Positions 52,574 to 62,045 of a stretch of DNA of 64,000 bases are shown here, piece by piece. The position numbers and the translations under genes are program-made. This DNA is from Pseudomonas viridiflava. GTDB taxonomy: Bacteria; Pseudomonadota; Gammaproteobacteria; Pseudomonadales; Pseudomonadaceae. Numbering within the stretch: the first letter of the stretch is position 1; each line of letters opens with the position of its first letter. Under the pieces are notes generated by a model that did not search any database, was not told the DNA's origin, and saw only the letters and a program-made list of their open reading frames with translations. The stretch lies in assembly GCF_900585905.1 (NCBI RefSeq), contig NZ_UTVH01000095.1, forward strand, positions 62,001-126,000, read 5' to 3'.

Positions 52574-54268
52574 ATGCACAGTTATGACTATCTGTTGATT
52601 CTGGCTTTTCTGGCATTGGTGCTGTTACCGGCACCGCTGCTGGGGCGCTTTTACTATCGCGTGGTGGAAGGCGAGCGCACTTGGCTGACGCCGGTGCTGC
52701 GCCCGGTTGAAAACATCTGTTATCGACTCTCGGGCGTAGACCCGACGATCGAACAGAACTGGAAGACCTATCTGTGGGCTCTGCTGGCCTTCAACCTCGC
52801 GGGTTTCGTGCTGCTGTTCGTGATCCTGGTCGGGCAGGGCGCACTGCCACTCAACCCGCAGCAACTGCCGGGCATGGAGTGGTCACAGGCGATCAATACC
52901 GCGACGAGCTTCGTCACCAACACCAACTGGCAGAGCTACAGCGGCGAAGCGTCGTTGAGCTACCTGAGCCAGATGGTTGGCCTGACTGTGCAGAACTTCG
53001 TCAGCGCCGCTACTGGCATTGCAGTATTGCTGGCGTTCTGCCGAGGCATCAGCCGCCGCTCGACGCAAAACCTGGGTAATTTCTGGGCCGACCTGACCCG
53101 CGTCACGCTGTACGGCCTGATTCCGCTGTGTATCGTGCTGGCGCTGTTGCTGGTGTGGCAGGGCGTGCCCCAGAACTTTGCCCATTACGTCGATGCGCTG
53201 ACCTTGCAAGGCGCTGACCAGAGCCTGCCCATGGGGCCTGCTGCCAGTCAGATTGCGATCAAACAGCTGGGCACCAACGGTGGCGGTTTCTTCGGCGTCA
53301 ACTCGGCGCATCCGTTCGAGAACCCGACGGCGTGGAGCAACCTGTTTCAGCTGGCATCGATCCTGATGATCCCGGCGGCCCTGGTGTTCACCTTCGGTCA
53401 TTACGTCAAGGACCTGCGCCAGAGCCGGGCGATCATCGCCTGCATGCTGACATTGCTGCTGATCGGCGGCGCGGTGTCGCTGTGGGCTGAATACCAGCCG
53501 AACCCGACCCTGGCCATCAGCAACGTCGAGCAGACTGCGCCGCTGGAAGGCAAGGAAAGCCGCTTCGGCACCACCGCCACCGTGCTCTGGGCGACGGCGA
53601 CCACGGCGGCGTCCAATGGCTCGGTCAACGGCATGCACGACAGCCTCAACCCGCTCAGTGGCATGGTTGCGCTGGCCAACATGATGGTCGGCGAAGTGAT
53701 CTTCGGCGGCGTCGGCGTCGGCCTTAACGGCATGCTGCTGAACGTGCTGATTGCCGTCTTCCTCGCCGGTCTGATGATCGGCCGCACCCCGGAATACCTG
53801 GGCAAGAAGCTGCAGGCCAACGAGGTCAAGCTGCTGGTGGCGACGCTGCTGGTGATGCCCGTGGGCGTACTGGTGCTGGGCGCCATTGCCGCCAGCCTGC
53901 CGGGCCCGCTGGCCTCGGTCAGCAACCCCGGACCCCACGGCTTCAGTCAGTTGCTCTACGCCTACACCTCGGCCACGGCCAATAACGGCTCGGCGTTTGG
54001 CGGCTTCAGCGCCAATACCGTGTTCCACAATCTGATGCTCAGCCTGGCCATGTTCATCGGCCGCTTCGGCTACATCCTGCCGGTCATGGCCCTGGCGGGC
54101 AGCCTGGCGATGAAGAAAAGCGCGCCCCAGGGCCTGAACAGCTTCCCGACCCATGGCCCGCTGTTTGTCACCCTGCTGACGGTGACCATCCTGCTGGTGG
54201 GCGGCCTGACCTTCCTGCCAACCCTGGCACTGGGGCCGATTGCTGAACATTTGAGTCTGGGTTTCTGA
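52574..54268 (+). CDS. kdpA: K+-transporting ATPase subunit A (ion channel)
   Basis: Inner-membrane protein of 564 residues that binds and conducts K+ in the high-affinity KdpFABC pump. It is related to SKT-type channels, with four selectivity-filter loops, including TNGGGFFGVNSAHPFENP (about residues 230-248) and TSATANNGSAFGGFS near residue 470. Length is normal and the gene is intact. It belongs to the operon with kdpF upstream and kdpB 10 bp downstream, expected to be induced by KdpE under K+ limitation. Confidence 0.97.
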   Translation: MHSYDYLLILAFLALVLLPAPLLGRFYYRVVEGERTWLTPVLRPVENICYRLSGVDPTIEQNWKTYLWALLAFNLAGFVLLFVILVGQGALPLNPQQLPGMEWSQAINTATSFVTNTNWQSYSGEASLSYLSQMVGLTVQNFVSAATGIAVLLAFCRGISRRSTQNLGNFWADLTRVTLYGLIPLCIVLALLLVWQGVPQNFAHYVDALTLQGADQSLPMGPAASQIAIKQLGTNGGGFFGVNSAHPFENPTAWSNLFQLASILMIPAALVFTFGHYVKDLRQSRAIIACMLTLLLIGGAVSLWAEYQPNPTLAISNVEQTAPLEGKESRFGTTATVLWATATTAASNGSVNGMHDSLNPLSGMVALANMMVGEVIFGGVGVGLNGMLLNVLIAVFLAGLMIGRTPEYLGKKLQANEVKLLVATLLVMPVGVLVLGAIAASLPGPLASVSNPGPHGFSQLLYAYTSATANNGSAFGGFSANTVFHNLMLSLAMFIGRFGYILPVMALAGSLAMKKSAPQGLNSFPTHGPLFVTLLTVTILLVGGLTFLPTLALGPIAEHLSLGF

Positions 54269-54278
54269 GGAACCGACC

Positions 54279-56354
54279 ATGAATATGCCAATGTCTGATA
54301 CACAAGCAGCCAAACCTGGCGAGCCTGCCGTGCCCGCAGCCCCCGCCAAAACCGGCTTTGCCGCGCTCTGGCGCCCGGCGCTGGTGCAGGCGTTCGTCAA
54401 GCTCGACCCGCGGCAACTGGCGCGCTCGCCGGTGATGCTGGTGGTGGAGTTGACCGCCATCCTCACCACCGTGTTGTGCCTGATCCCCGACCCGGCGGTG
54501 TCCACCGGGCTGGCCGTGCAGATTGCCCTGTGGCTGTGGTTCACCGTGCTGTTCGCCAACTTCGCCGAAGCCCTTGCCGAAGGGCGCGGCAAGGCCCGGG
54601 CCGACAGCCTCAAGGCGGGCAGCGAAGGGCTCAAGGCGCGGCGTCGCGATGACGCCGGTCAGTTCAGCGTGGTCAACGCCACTGCCTTGCGCAAAGGCGA
54701 TGTGGTGCGCGTTGAAGCCGGCGACATGATCCCCGGTGACGGCGAGGTGATTGAAGGCATCGCTGCCGTCAACGAGGCGGCGATTACCGGTGAATCCGCG
54801 CCAGTGATTCGCGAGTCCGGCGGCGACCGATCAGCCGTGACCGGCAATACCCGACTGGTTTCGGACTGGCTGTTGGTGCGCATCAGCAGCAACCCCGGCG
54901 AGTCGACCCTGGACCGCATGATCGCCCTGGTCGAAGGCGCCAAGCGGCAGAAGACGCCGAACGAAGTGGCGCTGGATATCCTGCTCATCGGTCTGACCCT
55001 GATCTTCCTGCTGGTGGTGGTCACCCTGCAGCCGTTCGCTCATTTTGCCGGGGGCAGCCTGCCGCTGGTGTTCCTGGTAGCGCTGCTGGTGACGTTGATT
55101 CCGACCACCATTGGCGGTCTGCTGTCGGCCATTGGCATTGCCGGGATGGATCGCCTGGTGCGCCTCAATGTCATTGCCAAGTCCGGTCGCGCCGTTGAAG
55201 CGGCAGGGGATGTTCATGTCCTGCTGCTGGACAAGACCGGCACCATCACCTTCGGCAACCGCCGTTGCACGGCGCTGTACGCAGCCCCTGGCGTTACGCC
55301 CAAAGAGTTGAGCGAAGCGGCGCTGCTGGCCTCGCTGGCCGATGACACGGCGGAAGGCAAATCCATCGTTGAGTACCTGCGTGCCCTGCACCCGATGACC
55401 GAGCCGCAACCGGCGCAATTGACTGCCGTGCCATTCAGCGCCGAGACGCGGCTGTCCGGGGTGGACTACGAGAACCGTATCTATCGCAAAGGCGCGGTTG
55501 ATTCGCTGCTGGCCTTTATCGACATGCAGCGCCCGGACCTGCCGGCGCCCCTGGCCCGCGAGATCGAGAACATCGCCAAGACTGGCGGCACACCGCTGCT
55601 GATCTGCGTCGACAAGAAGCTGATTGGCGCGATCCATCTCAAGGACGTGGTCAAGCCAGGCATTCGCGAGCGTTTCGCCGAATTGCGCAAGCTGGGCATT
55701 CGCACTGTGATGGTCACCGGCGATAACCCGTTGACGGCCGCCGCCATTGCTGCCGAAGCCGGGGTCGACGATGTGCTGGCCGAAGCCACACCGGAGAAAA
55801 AACTGGAGCGTATCCGCGCCGAGCAGAATGACGGTCGCCTGGTTGCGATGTGCGGCGACGGCGCCAATGACGCCCCGGCGCTGGCCCAGGCCGACGTCGG
55901 CATGGCGATGAACGATGGCACCCAGGCTGCGCGGGAAGCGGCCAACATGGTCGATCTGGACAGCGATCCCACCAAACTCCTTGACGTGGTGCAGATCGGC
56001 AAGGAGTTGCTGGTGACCCGGGGCGCGCTGACGACCTTTTCCATCGCCAACGACATTGCCAAGTACTTTGCCATTCTCCCGGCCCTGTTTGCATCGATTT
56101 ACCCGCAACTGGGGGTGCTCAACATCATGCACCTGAACAGCCCGCAGAGCGCGATTCTGTCGGCCATTGTCTTCAACGCGCTGATCATCGTGGTGCTGAT
56201 CCCGCTGGCCTTGCGTGGCGTACGCGTCCAGGCGGCCAGCGCTGCTGCCCTGTTGCGCCGCAACCTGCTGATTTACGGGCTGGGTGGGATCGTGGTGCCG
56301 TTCGTGGGGATCAAGCTGATCGACATGGTGCTGGTGGGCCTGGGGCTGGTTTGA
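54279..56354 (+). CDS. kdpB: K+-transporting P-type ATPase subunit B
   Basis: Catalytic P-type ATPase subunit of 691 residues that powers K+ uptake. The phosphorylation motif DKTGTITFGN carries Asp318. The actuator motif is TGESAPV near residue 172, the hinge motif is GDGANDAPALAQADVG near residue 527, and TLIPTTIGGLLSAIGIAGMD lies in the membrane domain. All key residues are present. It is followed by a hairpin and a REP before kdpC, which is unusual because kdpB and kdpC are normally adjacent. Confidence 0.97.
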   Translation: MNMPMSDTQAAKPGEPAVPAAPAKTGFAALWRPALVQAFVKLDPRQLARSPVMLVVELTAILTTVLCLIPDPAVSTGLAVQIALWLWFTVLFANFAEALAEGRGKARADSLKAGSEGLKARRRDDAGQFSVVNATALRKGDVVRVEAGDMIPGDGEVIEGIAAVNEAAITGESAPVIRESGGDRSAVTGNTRLVSDWLLVRISSNPGESTLDRMIALVEGAKRQKTPNEVALDILLIGLTLIFLLVVVTLQPFAHFAGGSLPLVFLVALLVTLIPTTIGGLLSAIGIAGMDRLVRLNVIAKSGRAVEAAGDVHVLLLDKTGTITFGNRRCTALYAAPGVTPKELSEAALLASLADDTAEGKSIVEYLRALHPMTEPQPAQLTAVPFSAETRLSGVDYENRIYRKGAVDSLLAFIDMQRPDLPAPLAREIENIAKTGGTPLLICVDKKLIGAIHLKDVVKPGIRERFAELRKLGIRTVMVTGDNPLTAAAIAAEAGVDDVLAEATPEKKLERIRAEQNDGRLVAMCGDGANDAPALAQADVGMAMNDGTQAAREAANMVDLDSDPTKLLDVVQIGKELLVTRGALTTFSIANDIAKYFAILPALFASIYPQLGVLNIMHLNSPQSAILSAIVFNALIIVVLIPLALRGVRVQAASAAALLRRNLLIYGLGGIVVPFVGIKLIDMVLVGLGLV

Positions 56355-56359
56355 GTAGA

Positions 56360-56392
56360 AGAAAAGCAACCACCTGATTGCAATGCTTTTCT
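56360..56392 (+). terminator. Hairpin after kdpB, possible attenuator
   Basis: AGAAAAGCA pairs with TGCTTTTCT across a 15-nt loop. The T-rich part lies within the stem instead of after it, so termination would be partial. It lies in the 159-bp kdpB-kdpC gap. Confidence 0.5.
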
Positions 56393-56480
56393 GTAGGAGC
56401 GCCCGAGCACCGCGAGGCCGCGATAGTGGTGGATCAGACTGACCGCTATCGCTGCCTCGCCATGCTCGGGAGCGCCTGCA
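56393..56480. repeat. REP-like inverted repeat within kdp operon
   Basis: GTAGGAGCGCCCGAGCACCGC at 56393 and the mirror-related arm ending TGCTCGGGAGCGCCTGC at 56480 form an imperfect long hairpin, with an inner ATAGTGGT/ACCGCTAT pairing. It fills most of the gap between kdpB and kdpC. Confidence 0.8.
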
Positions 56481-56513
56481 CACAGTTCATTTATTCACAT
56501 CAAGGAATTGACC

Positions 56514-57086
56514 ATGTCCACCTTAATACGTCCCGCCCTGAGCCTGCTGGTGCTGATGACCCTCATCACCGGCGTTGCCTACCCGCTGGTGGTGACCGGC
56601 GTCGCTCAGCTTGCCTTCCCGGATCAGGCCAACGGCAGCCTGATCCGCGACGCCGACGGCAAGGTGCGCGGCTCGCAACTGATCGCCCAGTCCTTCAGCG
56701 GTGATGAGTGGTTTCACTCACGACCTTCTGCAGGCGACTTCGCCACGGTTTCCAGCGGCGCGAGCAATCTGGCGCCGAGCAACCCGGCGCTGGCCGCTCG
56801 CGTGCGCGATGACGCCGCCAAACAGGCGGTGCCGGGCCAGGGCCCGGTGCCGCTGGACCTGCTGACCACCTCCGGCAGTGGCCTCGATCCGCATCTGTCG
56901 CCCGACGCCGTTGCCTATCAATCTGCTCGTGTTGCAGCGGCGCGCAAGCTACCGCTGGACAAGGTTCAGGCGCTGATCGAGGCTAATACGTCGCGCCCGC
57001 TGATCGGCCCGCCGATCGTCAACGTATTGAACTTGAATCGCAGCCTGAATGCGTTAACGTCTGCGCCACAACAGGCACAGCTTTAA
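56514..57086 (+). CDS. kdpC: K+-transporting ATPase subunit C
   Basis: Protein of 190 residues with one N-terminal membrane helix (LIRPALSLLVLMTLITGVAYPL) and a periplasmic domain, as usual for KdpC, which assembles with KdpAB and raises K+ affinity. Family blocks FSGDEWFHSRPSAGDF, SNLAPSNPAL and ASGSGLDPH-like TTSGSGLDPHLSPDAV are present. ATG 56514 follows AAGGA; the in-frame TTG at 56508 is rejected. Confidence 0.96.
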   Translation: MSTLIRPALSLLVLMTLITGVAYPLVVTGVAQLAFPDQANGSLIRDADGKVRGSQLIAQSFSGDEWFHSRPSAGDFATVSSGASNLAPSNPALAARVRDDAAKQAVPGQGPVPLDLLTTSGSGLDPHLSPDAVAYQSARVAAARKLPLDKVQALIEANTSRPLIGPPIVNVLNLNRSLNALTSAPQQAQL

Positions 57087-57102
57087 GTGAGCAACCCCTA
57101 CC

Positions 57103-59763
57103 ATGAGTGATTCCGGCCGCGCCGACGCACTACTCGCCGACATGCCCAGAGACGGGCGCGGGCGACTCAAGGTCTTTCTCGGCGCAGCGCCAGGGGTGGG
57201 CAAGACCTACGCCATGCTGCAAGCCGCGCACACGCAACTGCGCCATGGCGTGGCATTGATTGCCGGGGTGGTGGAAACCCATGGCCGCGCCGAGACCGAA
57301 GCCTTGCTTGCCGGCCTGGCGCAGCAGCCGCTGATCCGCTCGCAGTATCGCGGTGTGACGCTGGAAGAGATGGACCTCGACGGCCTGCTGCGCCTCAAGC
57401 CCAAACTGGTGCTGGTGGACGAGCTGGCGCACAGCAACGCGCCAGGCAGTCGTCACGCCAAGCGCTGGCAGGACGTGCAGGAACTGCTCGCCGCCGGTAT
57501 CGACGTTTACACCACGATCAACGTCCAGCATCTGGAAAGCCTCAACGATCAGGTGCGTGGCATCACCGGCGTGCAGGTGCGCGAAACGCTGCCGGACTGG
57601 GTCTTGCAGGAAGCCTTCGACCTGGTGCTGATCGACCTGCCACCGCGTGAATTGCTGGAGCGTCTGCGCGACGGCAAGGTGTACGTGCCGGAACAGGCCC
57701 GCGCTGCAATCGATGCCTTTTTTACCCAGACCAACCTCACGGCCTTGCGCGAGCTGGCGATGCAGACGGCCGCCGCGCAGGTCGACAACGACCTGGCCCA
57801 GGGTTATCGGCAATTGGGTCAGGCGGCGCCTGCGGTGCGCGGGCGTCTGCTGGTGGGCATTGATGGCGACGTGCATGCCGAGCGCCTGGTGCGCCATGCC
57901 AGCCGGGTAGCGCAGCGTCGCCATCTGCCGTGGAGCCTGGTGCATGTCGACAACGGCCGCGCCTTCGACGAGCAGGCCCGGGCGCGGCTGCAGAACGCGC
58001 AGCAACTGGCCGAGCGGCTGGGTGGCGAAGTGGTGCTGTTGCGCGCCACCGAGGTCGCCAGAACCCTGATTCAGCACGCCAGCGAGCGCCGTGCCAGCGT
58101 GGTCCTGGTGGGGCAGACGCGGCCACGCCTGCGTCGGCGGCTGTTCGGCGGCGGTGTTGCCGAGCGCCTGCTGCGTCAGGCCCATGGCCTGGAAATCAGC
58201 GTGCTGGACAGCGAACCCTTGCCCGATCAGCCGCGCCCGCGGGAATCACGCGCCGCGCCGTGGCCCGAGTACCTGCTGGCACTGCTCGCCACAGTGCTGG
58301 CCAGCGCCCTGGCCTGGGCGGTGTCCAGCGTGCTGGATCTGCCCAACATCTCGCTGGTGTTTCTCGCCGCCGTGCTGCTGGTGGCTGTGCGTACCAGCGT
58401 GGGGCCGGCATTGGCGGCGTCGATCCTGTCGTTTCTGGCTTACGATTTTCTCTTCATGCCCCCCAGTTTTTCCCTGACCATCCAGCGCGAGGAAGACGTG
58501 CTGACGTTGCTGTTTTTCCTGCTCATGTCGGCCCTCACCGGCAACCTCGCGACGCGTCAGCGCAGGCAGATGCAGGCGCTGCGTGATACCCAGGAAGAAA
58601 CCAGCGAGCTGCTCGATCTGTCGCGCAAGCTCACTGCCGCCACTGACCGGCAGGCGGTGATCAGCGCCGCCGGGCTGCATTTTGCCGGTTGGCAGGAGCT
58701 GGACATTTGCCTGGTTGATCGCGATGGTCAGGGTGACTGGAAGGTGCAAAGCGGCGAGGCGCAACTGGCCGAACCGGAGCGTGCCGCAGCAGACTGGGCC
58801 TGGCAGCACGACCAGCCAGCCGGGCGTGGCACTGGCACCTTGCCGTCCAGCGCCTGGTGGTGGTGGCCATTGTCCGCTGAAGAACGGCCGCTGGCGCTGC
58901 TCGGGGTCAGGGCGCGGGAGGGGCAGGATTTCAGTGCCCAACGGCGCAGGCTGCTGATTGCACTGAGCCAACCGGTGGCCCAGGCGCTCGCCCGCGCGCA
59001 ACTGGCCGACGAGCTTGAGGCGGCGCGGCTGCATGGCGAAACCGAGCAACTGCGCAGTGCCTTGCTGGCGTCGGTGTCCCATGATTTGCGCACGCCGCTG
59101 ACCGCCATGCGCGGCAGCATCGACAGCCTGCTGGCGCTGGGCGAGGCGATACCGCTGCAGGATCGCCAGGAGTTGCTCGAAGGCACGCGCGATGAGGCCG
59201 AGCGCCTGGATCGCTATATTCAGAACCTGCTGGACATGACGCGCCTGGGGCACGGCGCGCTGAAACTGGCTCGGGACTGGGTGTCGCCGGGGGACATCGT
59301 TGGCAGCGCAGTCAATCGCTTGCGGGCTGTGCTGGCGCCTTTGCAGCTGAGCACCTTGTTGCCTGTGCAATTGCCTTTGCTGTATGTGCACGCCGCGCTC
59401 ATCGAGCAGGCACTGGTCAATGTGCTGGAAAACGCCGCGCGCTTCTCGCCTGCAGGCGGGCGCCTGGAGGTGGAGGCCGGAGCGATCGACGGCGAGCTGT
59501 TCTTTGCCGTCAGTGACGAAGGGCCCGGGATCCCCGAAGATGAACGGGCGAAGATCTTCGACATGTTCTACACCGCCGCGCGCGGTGACCGAGGCGGGCA
59601 GGGCACCGGTCTCGGCCTGGCGATCTGTCAGGGCATGGTCGGCGCCCACGGCGGACGCATCAGCGTGGGCCAGGGTATCGACGGCCATGGCACCTGCATC
59701 ACCCTGTATCTGCCGTTGCAGACCCAACCTGTGGGCGAGAGCGAAACCGAGTTGCTGTCGTGA
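57103..59763 (+). CDS. kdpD: K+/turgor sensor histidine kinase KdpD
   Basis: Sensor kinase of 886 residues. The N-terminal KdpD domain has a Walker A (GAAPGVGKTYAML, residues about 27-40), then a universal-stress-protein-like domain, four membrane helices (about 385-485), a GAF-like part, and the kinase core with H660 in SVSHDLRTPLTAMRGS. The ATP lid includes ENAARFS and DEGPGIPEDERAKIFDMFY. It phosphorylates KdpE when K+ is low. It lies 16 bp after kdpC, so it is co-transcribed. All motifs look intact. Confidence 0.97.
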   Translation: MSDSGRADALLADMPRDGRGRLKVFLGAAPGVGKTYAMLQAAHTQLRHGVALIAGVVETHGRAETEALLAGLAQQPLIRSQYRGVTLEEMDLDGLLRLKPKLVLVDELAHSNAPGSRHAKRWQDVQELLAAGIDVYTTINVQHLESLNDQVRGITGVQVRETLPDWVLQEAFDLVLIDLPPRELLERLRDGKVYVPEQARAAIDAFFTQTNLTALRELAMQTAAAQVDNDLAQGYRQLGQAAPAVRGRLLVGIDGDVHAERLVRHASRVAQRRHLPWSLVHVDNGRAFDEQARARLQNAQQLAERLGGEVVLLRATEVARTLIQHASERRASVVLVGQTRPRLRRRLFGGGVAERLLRQAHGLEISVLDSEPLPDQPRPRESRAAPWPEYLLALLATVLASALAWAVSSVLDLPNISLVFLAAVLLVAVRTSVGPALAASILSFLAYDFLFMPPSFSLTIQREEDVLTLLFFLLMSALTGNLATRQRRQMQALRDTQEETSELLDLSRKLTAATDRQAVISAAGLHFAGWQELDICLVDRDGQGDWKVQSGEAQLAEPERAAADWAWQHDQPAGRGTGTLPSSAWWWWPLSAEERPLALLGVRAREGQDFSAQRRRLLIALSQPVAQALARAQLADELEAARLHGETEQLRSALLASVSHDLRTPLTAMRGSIDSLLALGEAIPLQDRQELLEGTRDEAERLDRYIQNLLDMTRLGHGALKLARDWVSPGDIVGSAVNRLRAVLAPLQLSTLLPVQLPLLYVHAALIEQALVNVLENAARFSPAGGRLEVEAGAIDGELFFAVSDEGPGIPEDERAKIFDMFYTAARGDRGGQGTGLGLAICQGMVGAHGGRISVGQGIDGHGTCITLYLPLQTQPVGESETELLS

Positions 59764-59815
59764 CCCGGCATTGGGTTAGGCTTGGCGTCATTCACTTCGC
59801 AGATTCAGGTCATTC

Positions 59816-60505
59816 ATGAGTCAGACCGCAACCATTCTGGTGATCGACGACGAACCTCAGATCCGCAAGTTTCTGCGCATAAGCCTGGCGTCTCAGGGCT
59901 ACAAGGTGCTTGAAGCCGCAAGCGGTGGGGAAGGGCTGAGCCAGGCCGCGCTGAACAAACCCGACCTGCTGGTGCTCGACCTGGGCTTGCCGGACATGGA
60001 CGGCCAACAGGTCTTGCGCGAGTTTCGCGAGTGGTCGAGCGTGCCAGTGCTGGTGCTCTCGGTGCGCGCCAGCGAAACCCAGAAGGTCGAGGCACTGGAC
60101 GGCGGCGCCAATGACTATGTGACCAAACCCTTCGGCATCCAGGAGTTTCTGGCCCGGGTGCGTGCCTTGCTGCGGCAAGTGCCCGCAGCCGAGCAACAGG
60201 CTGCGGCGCTGGAGTTCGGCCCGTTGACAGTGGACCTGGCCTATCGGCGCGTCCTGCTCGATGGTGTCGAAGTGGCGCTGACCCGCAAGGAGTACGCCGT
60301 GCTGGCGCAGCTGGCGCGCTATCCGGGCAGAGTCATCACCCAGCAGCAATTGCTCAAGGATATCTGGGGCCCGACGCACATCGAGGACACGCATTACCTG
60401 CGTATCGTGGTGGGCCATCTGCGGCAAAAGCTCGCCGATGATCCGGCGGCCCCGCGCTTCATCGTCACCGAAGCCGGGGTGGGCTATCGATTGCGCGAGA
60501 CATGA
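59816..60505 (+). CDS. kdpE: Response regulator KdpE
   Basis: OmpR-type regulator of 229 residues. The receiver has acidic D11/D12 (VIDDEP), phosphoacceptor D55 (LVLDLGLPDMDG) and K in YVTKPFG. The C-terminal winged helix is ALTRKEYAVLAQLARYPGRVITQQQLLKDIWGP...YLRIVVGHLRQKL. It activates kdpFABC, probably at the repeats at 52361-52391. It lies 52 bp after kdpD. Confidence 0.96.
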   Translation: MSQTATILVIDDEPQIRKFLRISLASQGYKVLEAASGGEGLSQAALNKPDLLVLDLGLPDMDGQQVLREFREWSSVPVLVLSVRASETQKVEALDGGANDYVTKPFGIQEFLARVRALLRQVPAAEQQAAALEFGPLTVDLAYRRVLLDGVEVALTRKEYAVLAQLARYPGRVITQQQLLKDIWGPTHIEDTHYLRIVVGHLRQKLADDPAAPRFIVTEAGVGYRLRET

Positions 60506-60612
60506 ATAGGCGGGCAGGCTAACCTCGCCGCCAAACGCCCTGCACCACGGCACTTTTGGCGGTGATTGCCGTCAAAACCGCACCACCGATTTTCCCCCCT
60601 GAGGTAACACCG

Positions 60613-60891
60613 ATGAAAGCCTGGATTTGCGTACCCTTGTTCGCGTTGATGGTCGCTGGTTGCGCGGGCAAAACCGGCTATCGTGACAGCTGCGCCACCC
60701 AGCTGGATGCCGCCTGGCATGAGCTGGATCTGGCCAAGGCTGAAGGCTTTGCCGGCACCGTCAGCTACTCCAAGGCCCTGTCTTTGCTGACCGGCGCCAA
60801 GACCCAGCAGCAGTTCGAAGCGTTCGAAGGGTGCACCAGCAAAGCTGAAAAAGCGCGCTTCTACATCAAGGAATCCCGCGCTGGGCGCTGA
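60613..60891 (+). CDS. Small predicted lipoprotein
   Basis: Protein of 92 residues with a lipoprotein signal (MKAWICVPLFALMVAGC, lipobox VAGC, Cys17). The mature part is mainly helical (QLDAAWHELDLAKAEGF, then YSKALSLLTGAKTQQQFEAFEGCTSKAEKARFYIKESR) with two more Cys residues that may pair. GAGGTAAC precedes ATG 60613. It resembles small conserved Pseudomonas lipoproteins of unknown role and lies downstream of kdpE without evident functional link. Confidence 0.8.
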   Translation: MKAWICVPLFALMVAGCAGKTGYRDSCATQLDAAWHELDLAKAEGFAGTVSYSKALSLLTGAKTQQQFEAFEGCTSKAEKARFYIKESRAGR

Positions 60892-60910
60892 AACCCGCCA
60901 CCCGGACTGC

Positions 60911-61734
60911 CTTGACTTGCAGGAGCGAACTTGTTCGCGAGATGTATGCACAGGCGATGCATCGCTTCGCCAACAAATTGGCTCCTACAGGTTCATTTTT
61001 TTCCGCGCCATGCTCTGATTAACGCACCTACGCTGACCCTAGGGTGCTGCACAGCATTCTTGACTCCGAGCAGACTGCCTTGACCTGTAGGAGCGAACTT
61101 GTTCGCGAGACGTGGGCACAGGCGATGCATCGCTTCGCCAACAAGTTGGCTCCTACAGGTTCACTTTTGCGCGCCATGCTCTGGTTAACGCGCCTACGCT
61201 GACCCTAGGGTGCTGCACAGCATACTTGGCTCCGAGCAGACTGCCTTGACCTGTAGGAGCGAACTTGTTCGCGAGATGTATGCACAGGCGATGCATCGCT
61301 TCGCCAACAAGTTGGCTCCTACAGGTTCATTTTTTTCCGCGGCATGCTCTGGTTAAAGCACTTACGCTGACCCTAAGGTGCTGCACAGCATTCTTGGCTC
61401 CGAGCAGACTGCCTTGACCTGTAGGAGCGAACTTGTTCGCGAGACGTATGCACAGGCGATGCATCGCTTCGCCAACAAGTTGGCTCCTACAGGTTCACTT
61501 TTGCGCGCCATGCTCTGGTTAACGCGCCTACGCTGACCCTAAGGTGCTGCACAGCATTCTTGACTCCGAGCAGACTGCCTTGACCTGTAGGAGCGAACTT
61601 GTTCGCGAGACGTATGCACAGGCGATGCATCGCTTCGCCAACAAGTTGGCTCCTACAGGTGCATTTTTTTCCGCGGCATGCTCTGATTAAAGCACTTACG
61701 CTGACCCCAAGGTGCTGCACAGCATTCTTGACTC
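60911..61734. repeat. Tandem array of five ~167-bp REP-bearing units
   Basis: Units begin at 60911, 61079, 61245, 61413 and 61579, giving periods 168, 166, 168 and 166. Each contains an inverted REP pair (GTAGGAGCGAACTTGTTCGCGAGA and CCAACAAGTTGGCTCCTAC), then GCTCTG(A/G)TTAA, then CTACGCTGACCC and GTGCTGCACAGCAT. Units 1, 3 and 5 share a T-rich variant (CATTTTTTTCCGCG); units 2 and 4 share CACTTTTGCGCG. No coding sequence is seen. Confidence 0.93.
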
Positions 61735-61824
61735 GTGGGAGCGAGCTTGCTCGCGAAGGCGGCGCAACGGCTTGAAGAACTGTTGCGCCTGTACGATGTT
61801 GTTCGCGAGCAAGCTCGCTCCCAC
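61735..61824. repeat. REP inverted pair
   Basis: GTGGGAGCGAGCTTGCTCGCGAA at 61735 pairs with its inverted copy ending at 61824. It directly abuts the tandem array and uses the other REP type found at 5587. Confidence 0.88.
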
Positions 61825-61891
61825 CAGGCACCCAGGCACCCAAGCACCCAGGCACTAGGCACCAAGCACCAGGCTTAAACACCAACCACCA
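61825..61891. repeat. Low-complexity CAGGCACC-type repeat
   Basis: Irregular short repeats of CAGGCACC, CAAGCACC and ACCAACC. A degenerate tail of the 167-bp unit (CTACGCTGACCGTAAAGTGCTGCACAGCAT, split over 61978-62008) follows just before the MoxR gene. Confidence 0.7.
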
Positions 61892-62045
61892 ACCATGAGT
61901 CAAGCAGTGCCAAGCATTCTGCAGATGATTGTGCTCACCTCATCAACGCATTTTCCTACTCGCTCTGGTGAAACCGCCTACGCTGACCGTAAAGTGCTGC
62001 ACAGCATTGGGTCTTTCAACGGCAGTTGCCTGGAGTGTGGCGGGT

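Noticed and set aside
52883..54634. 583-codon open frame opposite kdpA
   Set aside because: Antisense to a fully conserved kdpA/kdpB start; composition is His/Gln/Arg-rich as in GC-driven shadow frames.
54831..56483. 550-codon open frame opposite kdpB
   Set aside because: Shadow of kdpB; no ribosome-binding site or recognisable domain.
60911..61734. Regularly spaced repeats as a CRISPR array
   Set aside because: Units are about 167 bp with no unique spacers and contain REP palindromes; no cas genes nearby.
61487..61903. Open frame on the minus strand through the repeat array
   Set aside because: Product is made of translated REP units; no coding signature.
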